DNA of 7,963 nucleotides from positions 1-7,963 of the forward strand of contig DNRQ01000211.1 of assembly GCA_003499925.1 (NCBI GenBank), in the 5' to 3' direction. This DNA is from Geobacter sp. GTDB lineage: Bacteria; Desulfobacterota; Desulfuromonadia; Geobacterales; Geobacteraceae. The position numbers and the translations under genes were made by a program. Shown one piece after another: positions 4,995 to 7,963 of the stretch (the first letter of the stretch is position 1; each line of letters opens with the position of its first letter). Below the pieces are notes generated by a model. The model did not search any database, was not told the origin of the DNA, and worked only from the letters and a program-made list of their open reading frames with translations.

Positions 4995-7773
4995 TCACTG
5001 TCTTGTAGAGGAAGTTCTTGAACCTGAAGAACCTCTTGCGCTCTTCCTCGTCCTCCTGGGGGTCGCCGGTCACGGCCTTCAGGTGCCGCGCGATCTCGGG
5101 CATGCTTTTCCCCGCCGCCACCCGGCTCTTCTCGATCACCAGACGCACCACGTCCCTGGATATCCTGCTCTGCGAGTACGGCTCGTACACTGCTTCCCAA
5201 AAATCCTTACCGGTGCCGATCTCCGCCATGATGCCGCCCGCCACCTCCTCGGAGAGCCGCTCGGAGGCGGGGGAAACCTGGCCGCGCATGCCGTCGCGGA
5301 TCGCCCTCCTGATGTCCTCGCCGGTCACGACCTTGCCGGTCCTGAAGAAGAGCGCTCGCAGCAGGATGCTCCTCAGCTCCCTGATGTTCCCCTTGTAGTT
5401 GTGGCCGCCCAGCGCATCCTTGGCGTCCTTGGAGAGGGTGGGGGCGTCGTCGCGCGCCTCCTCCTCGCGGCTGCGGTAGGTGCGGTAGAGCTTGCCCAGG
5501 AAGTGGGTGGCGAGGTCGGGTATGTCCTCGCGCCGCTCGTTCAGGGAGGGGACCACGACGGAGAGCTCGGTCAGGCGGTGGTACAGGTCCTCGCGGAAGT
5601 TGCCGAGGCTGATCTCTTTTTGCAGGTCCTTGTTGGTGGCGGCAACCAGCAGCACGCGGCTGATCCGCTCGCGGTTCTCGCCCAGGCGCACGAAGCCGCC
5701 GTTGTCCAGGAAGCGGAGCAACTGGACCTGGGTCTTGGGATCGGCGTCTCCTATCTCATCCAGGAATACGATGCCGCCGGCAGCCTCCTCGATGATCCCC
5801 TTCCGGTCGCTGTAGGCGCCGGTGAAGGCGCCCTTGATGTGGCCGAAGAGCTCGGAGTAGGTGAGCTCGCCGCTGTAGGCCGCGATGTTGGTCTTTTTCA
5901 CCGGGAGCTCGCCGCCGGGGTTGGTCTGCTGCCGGTACAGCTCGTTCAACTTGTTGTACAGGTTGTTGAAGAAGAATTCCTTCCCCGCGCCGGTCGGCCC
6001 CAGTACCAGGATGGAGGGGAGCCCGATGGTCGCCTCCTGCAGCACGTTGCTGCTCCAGAGGGCGATCCTGTTGGAGAGCGGCTGGGCCACCGTGTTGATG
6101 AAGGCGACGATCTCCTGCGCCTTCCGGCTGTTGCCGATGATGTTCCCCAGGCGATAGGAGGAAACCTTGGGGTCCTTGTAGGCGATGTCGCTTTGCAGCT
6201 TGGTCACCTCGTACTGCAGCCGCTCGATGCGCTGGATGTCCGAGATATGGCGCGAGGTGAGCCGGTCGATGATCTGCAGGATCCGCTTGTGCTCCTCGGT
6301 GAAGTACCCCTCCTGAAGCGAGTTCAGGCAGATCACCGCGATCACCACGTCGTCGCTTATCACCGGGACGGCCATCTCGCTCCTGATCAGTTCGCTCATC
6401 GGGCGGTGGAAGCCTCCGTGCTGACTCTGATCGGAAACCTGGCCGATGATCCTGGGCTCCTTCACGTGCGCCACCCAGCCGGTGAGGCTGCGTTGCTCGG
6501 CGGGGAGCTCTGCGCCGCCGATCTTGAAGGGGGGGATCTTCTTCTTGAGCCACTCCTTGTTCTTGGCGCCGACGATGACACCATCCTCGTTCTCGACGAT
6601 AAGCCACTTCTCTCCCTCGCGCTCCTGCACGATGGCGATGCTTCCGGTGTCGGCGCCGATAAGCTCGGTCGCCTTGGAGAGTACCTTGGTGAGAAACGGG
6701 TGCAGCCCTTCGTTGCGCTCCTGGAGCAGGTCCGATATCTCGGAAAGCACCTTTATCTCCAGGTGCTCCCCGCCCACCTCGTTGATGACCCGCTCCACCA
6801 TCTCCGCGTGGGTCTGCAAAAGCCCCATCTCGAATTCGGTGAAGCTGGTGAGCTGGCGGGTGAAATAGTTGATCAGGCAGATGATCCGGCGCGATTCCGG
6901 CTCGAAGCGCGGCACCATGTAGAGGGTGCGCAGCGCCATCTCCTCGGTGAGTGCCCGGCGCTGGATGGTCCGGTCGCAGAGGTCTTCGATGAAGAGCGGT
7001 TTGAGGAGCAGGTCGTCGGTGATGACGCCGGATTCGTTCACGTAGCGGGAGACCAGGGAGGTCCCCTCCTTAAGGTCGATGTTCCCTACGCTGTCGTAGA
7101 GCGCCTTGAGGTCGGAGTCTTCCGCGTGGCTCGCCAATACCTCCATGCCGCCCCGGGTCGGAACCAGGACCGACGCCAGGGTAAGCCCGTCGATGAGGCG
7201 GACCGCGGAGCGGACCATGAATCCTGCAGCCTCTCTCTTCTTGTAGAGCTCGACCCGGCGGGCCAGCAGCAACTGCTGGTGGTATTTGCGGGCCTGATCG
7301 ACCCTTTCGCCTGCCCGAGCCAGGAAGGGGATCAGCACCGCGATTTTTTCCTCGGAAAGGGGCTCCCCGTCGATGCAGGCGACGCCGATCGATTTGCCTT
7401 GGCTCGTGATGGGGAGCAGCGTGGTGCCGTCGATCTGGAAGCGGTGCGAGAACTCCCGGTCCAGAGGGAGGGCGTTGTCTGCCGGACAGTGGAACTGCGC
7501 CACCTTTTGGGTCACGAAGGTGAGCGAGACCGCACCCTCCGAGGAGATGATCGGGAAGGTCTCCCCTCGGATCTCTGCGGCGAAGCTGCCGCAAGAGTAG
7601 GCGCAGGAGAGGGCGCCGCGGGTCAGGTCCTCCAGGTAGATCCGCACCCGTTCCAAGGAAGAGACGAGCCTCGCCCCTTCACCTACCAGGTGCAGCATCT
7701 CGTCCAGGTTCTCTTTGCCAAAGGAGGCGATCCTGTCGCCGATCCTCGCCAGTTGCTCGCTTGTCGCAGTCAT
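4987..7773 (-). CDS. sigma54-dependent transcriptional activator with N-terminal GAF domains
   Basis: A 928-residue cytoplasmic enhancer-binding protein. The ATG at 7773 is preferred: AGAGG lies 5-9 bases upstream and the sigma70 promoter at 7809-7837 gives it a leader of about 28 bases. A GTG at 7800 in the same frame lacks a ribosome-binding site and would be almost leaderless. Residues about 30-155, 190-330 and 355-505 look like three GAF-type sensor domains. The AAA+ domain follows: Walker A GPTGAGKE (592-599), the sigma54-contacting loop GAFTGA (648-653), Walker B GGIVFLDEIGD (666-676), sensor I VAATN (710-714), arginine-finger segment FREDLYHRL (726-734) and sensor II NIRELR (796-801). 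The C-terminal 60 residues contain a divergent HTH (SMPEIARHL, then an acidic insert and a basic aromatic tail, FFRFKNFLYKTVKI) instead of a clean Fis-type motif. There is no receiver domain, so activation is probably by a small ligand or redox signal. The first GAF domain has four Cys (57, 61, 96, 133). Target genes are unknown. Confidence 0.93.
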   Translation of the reverse strand: MTATSEQLARIGDRIASFGKENLDEMLHLVGEGARLVSSLERVRIYLEDLTRGALSCAYSCGSFAAEIRGETFPIISSEGAVSLTFVTQKVAQFHCPADNALPLDREFSHRFQIDGTTLLPITSQGKSIGVACIDGEPLSEEKIAVLIPFLARAGERVDQARKYHQQLLLARRVELYKKREAAGFMVRSAVRLIDGLTLASVLVPTRGGMEVLASHAEDSDLKALYDSVGNIDLKEGTSLVSRYVNESGVITDDLLLKPLFIEDLCDRTIQRRALTEEMALRTLYMVPRFEPESRRIICLINYFTRQLTSFTEFEMGLLQTHAEMVERVINEVGGEHLEIKVLSEISDLLQERNEGLHPFLTKVLSKATELIGADTGSIAIVQEREGEKWLIVENEDGVIVGAKNKEWLKKKIPPFKIGGAELPAEQRSLTGWVAHVKEPRIIGQVSDQSQHGGFHRPMSELIRSEMAVPVISDDVVIAVICLNSLQEGYFTEEHKRILQIIDRLTSRHISDIQRIERLQYEVTKLQSDIAYKDPKVSSYRLGNIIGNSRKAQEIVAFINTVAQPLSNRIALWSSNVLQEATIGLPSILVLGPTGAGKEFFFNNLYNKLNELYRQQTNPGGELPVKKTNIAAYSGELTYSELFGHIKGAFTGAYSDRKGIIEEAAGGIVFLDEIGDADPKTQVQLLRFLDNGGFVRLGENRERISRVLLVAATNKDLQKEISLGNFREDLYHRLTELSVVVPSLNERREDIPDLATHFLGKLYRTYRSREEEARDDAPTLSKDAKDALGGHNYKGNIRELRSILLRALFFRTGKVVTGEDIRRAIRDGMRGQVSPASERLSEEVAGGIMAEIGTGKDFWEAVYEPYSQSRISRDVVRLVIEKSRVAAGKSMPEIARHLKAVTGDPQEDEEERKRFFRFKNFLYKTVKI

Positions 7774-7808
7774 GGAGACCTCTGAGTACAAAAAATACAC
7801 ACTGGGGT

Positions 7809-7837
7809 ACTTTAGAGAAAAACGGAGGGGGTGTCAA
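7809..7837 (-). promoter_or_regulatory. sigma70-type promoter of the GAF/sigma54 activator gene
   Basis: On the minus strand a perfect TTGACA (7837 to 7832), a 17-base spacer, then TAAAGT (7814 to 7809), 4 of 6 against TATAAT. The start of transcription would be near 7802. This makes the GTG at 7800 unlikely as a start codon and supports the ATG at 7773. Confidence 0.65.
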
Positions 7838-7841
7838 GGGG

Positions 7842-7896
7842 GAGGCAGCGGAGAGGCAGGGGAGAGGCAGGGGAGAGGCAGGGGAGAGGCAGGGGA
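7842..7896. repeat. five tandem 11-bp repeats upstream of the activator promoter
   Basis: Unit GAGGCAGGGGA, repeated at 7842, 7853, 7864, 7875 and 7886. The unit at 7842 is GAGGCAGCGGA (one substitution); the others are identical. The array ends 4 bases from the -35 box. The 11-bp period is close to one helical turn, so every unit would face the same side of the DNA. Such arrays change copy number by slippage. Confidence 0.85.
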
Positions 7897-7913
7897 GGGA
7901 CCCGTCTTGATCT

Positions 7914-7927
7914 GATCAGCGCTGATC
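7914..7927. promoter_or_regulatory. 14-bp perfect palindrome, possible operator
   Basis: GATCAGCGCTGATC is a perfect dyad. A further TGATC lies just before it (7908-7912). It sits about 76 bp upstream of the -35 box of the activator promoter, beyond the tandem repeats, where an activator or autoregulator could bind. The last 36 bases of the window show nothing I can name. Confidence 0.35.
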
Positions 7928-7963
7928 TTCAGTACGAGGGCTCGATACTCGCTCCCCCCTTTG

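Noticed and set aside
4933..7785. A 950-codon open frame on the plus strand opposite the sigma54 activator
   Set aside because: It is a shadow frame caused by the high GC of the third codon positions of the real gene. Its translation is low-complexity (rich in L, V, G, D, H) with no domain, while the minus strand has all AAA+ motifs.
7774..7800. GTG at 7800 as the start of the sigma54 activator
   Set aside because: There is no ribosome-binding site, and it lies about 2 bases from the predicted transcription start. The ATG at 7773 has AGAGG at good spacing.
7842..7896. CRISPR-like array
   Set aside because: The units are 11 bp with no spacers; it is a simple tandem repeat.
7834..7963. Minus-strand frame open from the window edge to a TGA at 7834-7836
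   Set aside because: The last half translates the 11-bp repeats into Pro/Ser/Leu low complexity and the rest (GGSEYRALVLKISADQIK) resembles no family I know. It could be the end of a gene outside the window, but nothing supports that.

Overview
The window looks like chromosomal DNA from a motile, GC-rich, cytochrome-rich anaerobe, most likely a member of the Geobacterales (Desulfuromonadota). That is inference, not a database match. It rests on a chemoreceptor with a periplasmic c-type heme motif, a large multi-GAF sigma54 activator, sigma28-type promoter sequences, and C-rich palindromic repeats of the CCCCATCCCCACCC type. There is no rRNA, tRNA, CRISPR array, transposase or phage gene.

Layout. 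Positions 1-232 hold one C-rich palindromic repeat and the leader of a rightward gene for a two-domain degenerate receiver protein (233-970). A perfect 19-bp hairpin follows (1043-1083). The next spacer is the most unusual part of the window. It has a near-consensus sigma28 (FliA) promoter (1217-1243) pointing right at an unannotated 28-codon membrane-peptide ORF (1286-1372), which ends just before a G/C hairpin (1401-1428). Leftward from 3430 to 1454 lies a methyl-accepting chemotaxis protein with a periplasmic CxxCH heme motif and a C-terminal CZB zinc-binding domain. A weaker sigma28-like site lies 189 bp upstream of it. Positions 3431-4070 are largely non-coding, with several inverted repeats, a 50-codon ORF of unknown nature, and a second, inverted copy of the C-rich repeat.

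The right half is read leftward. A DUF2293 protein with an N-terminal CxxC...CxxC knuckle (4071-4793) lies downstream of a 40-codon remnant of a probable HTH regulator (4872-4994). Upstream of that is a 928-residue sigma54-dependent activator with an N-terminal GAF array (4987-7773). The activator has a clear sigma70 promoter (TTGACA-N17-TAAAGT), with five 11-bp tandem repeats abutting the -35 box.

How it may fit together. The sigma28-type signals suggest that the left part (chemoreceptor, small peptide and possibly the pseudo-receiver) is tied to flagellar gene expression. The receptor itself suggests redox sensing outside the cell and zinc or oxidant sensing inside. The right part appears to be a separate regulatory neighbourhood. 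The two C-rich repeats, in opposite orientation, flank the receiver, peptide and chemoreceptor block.
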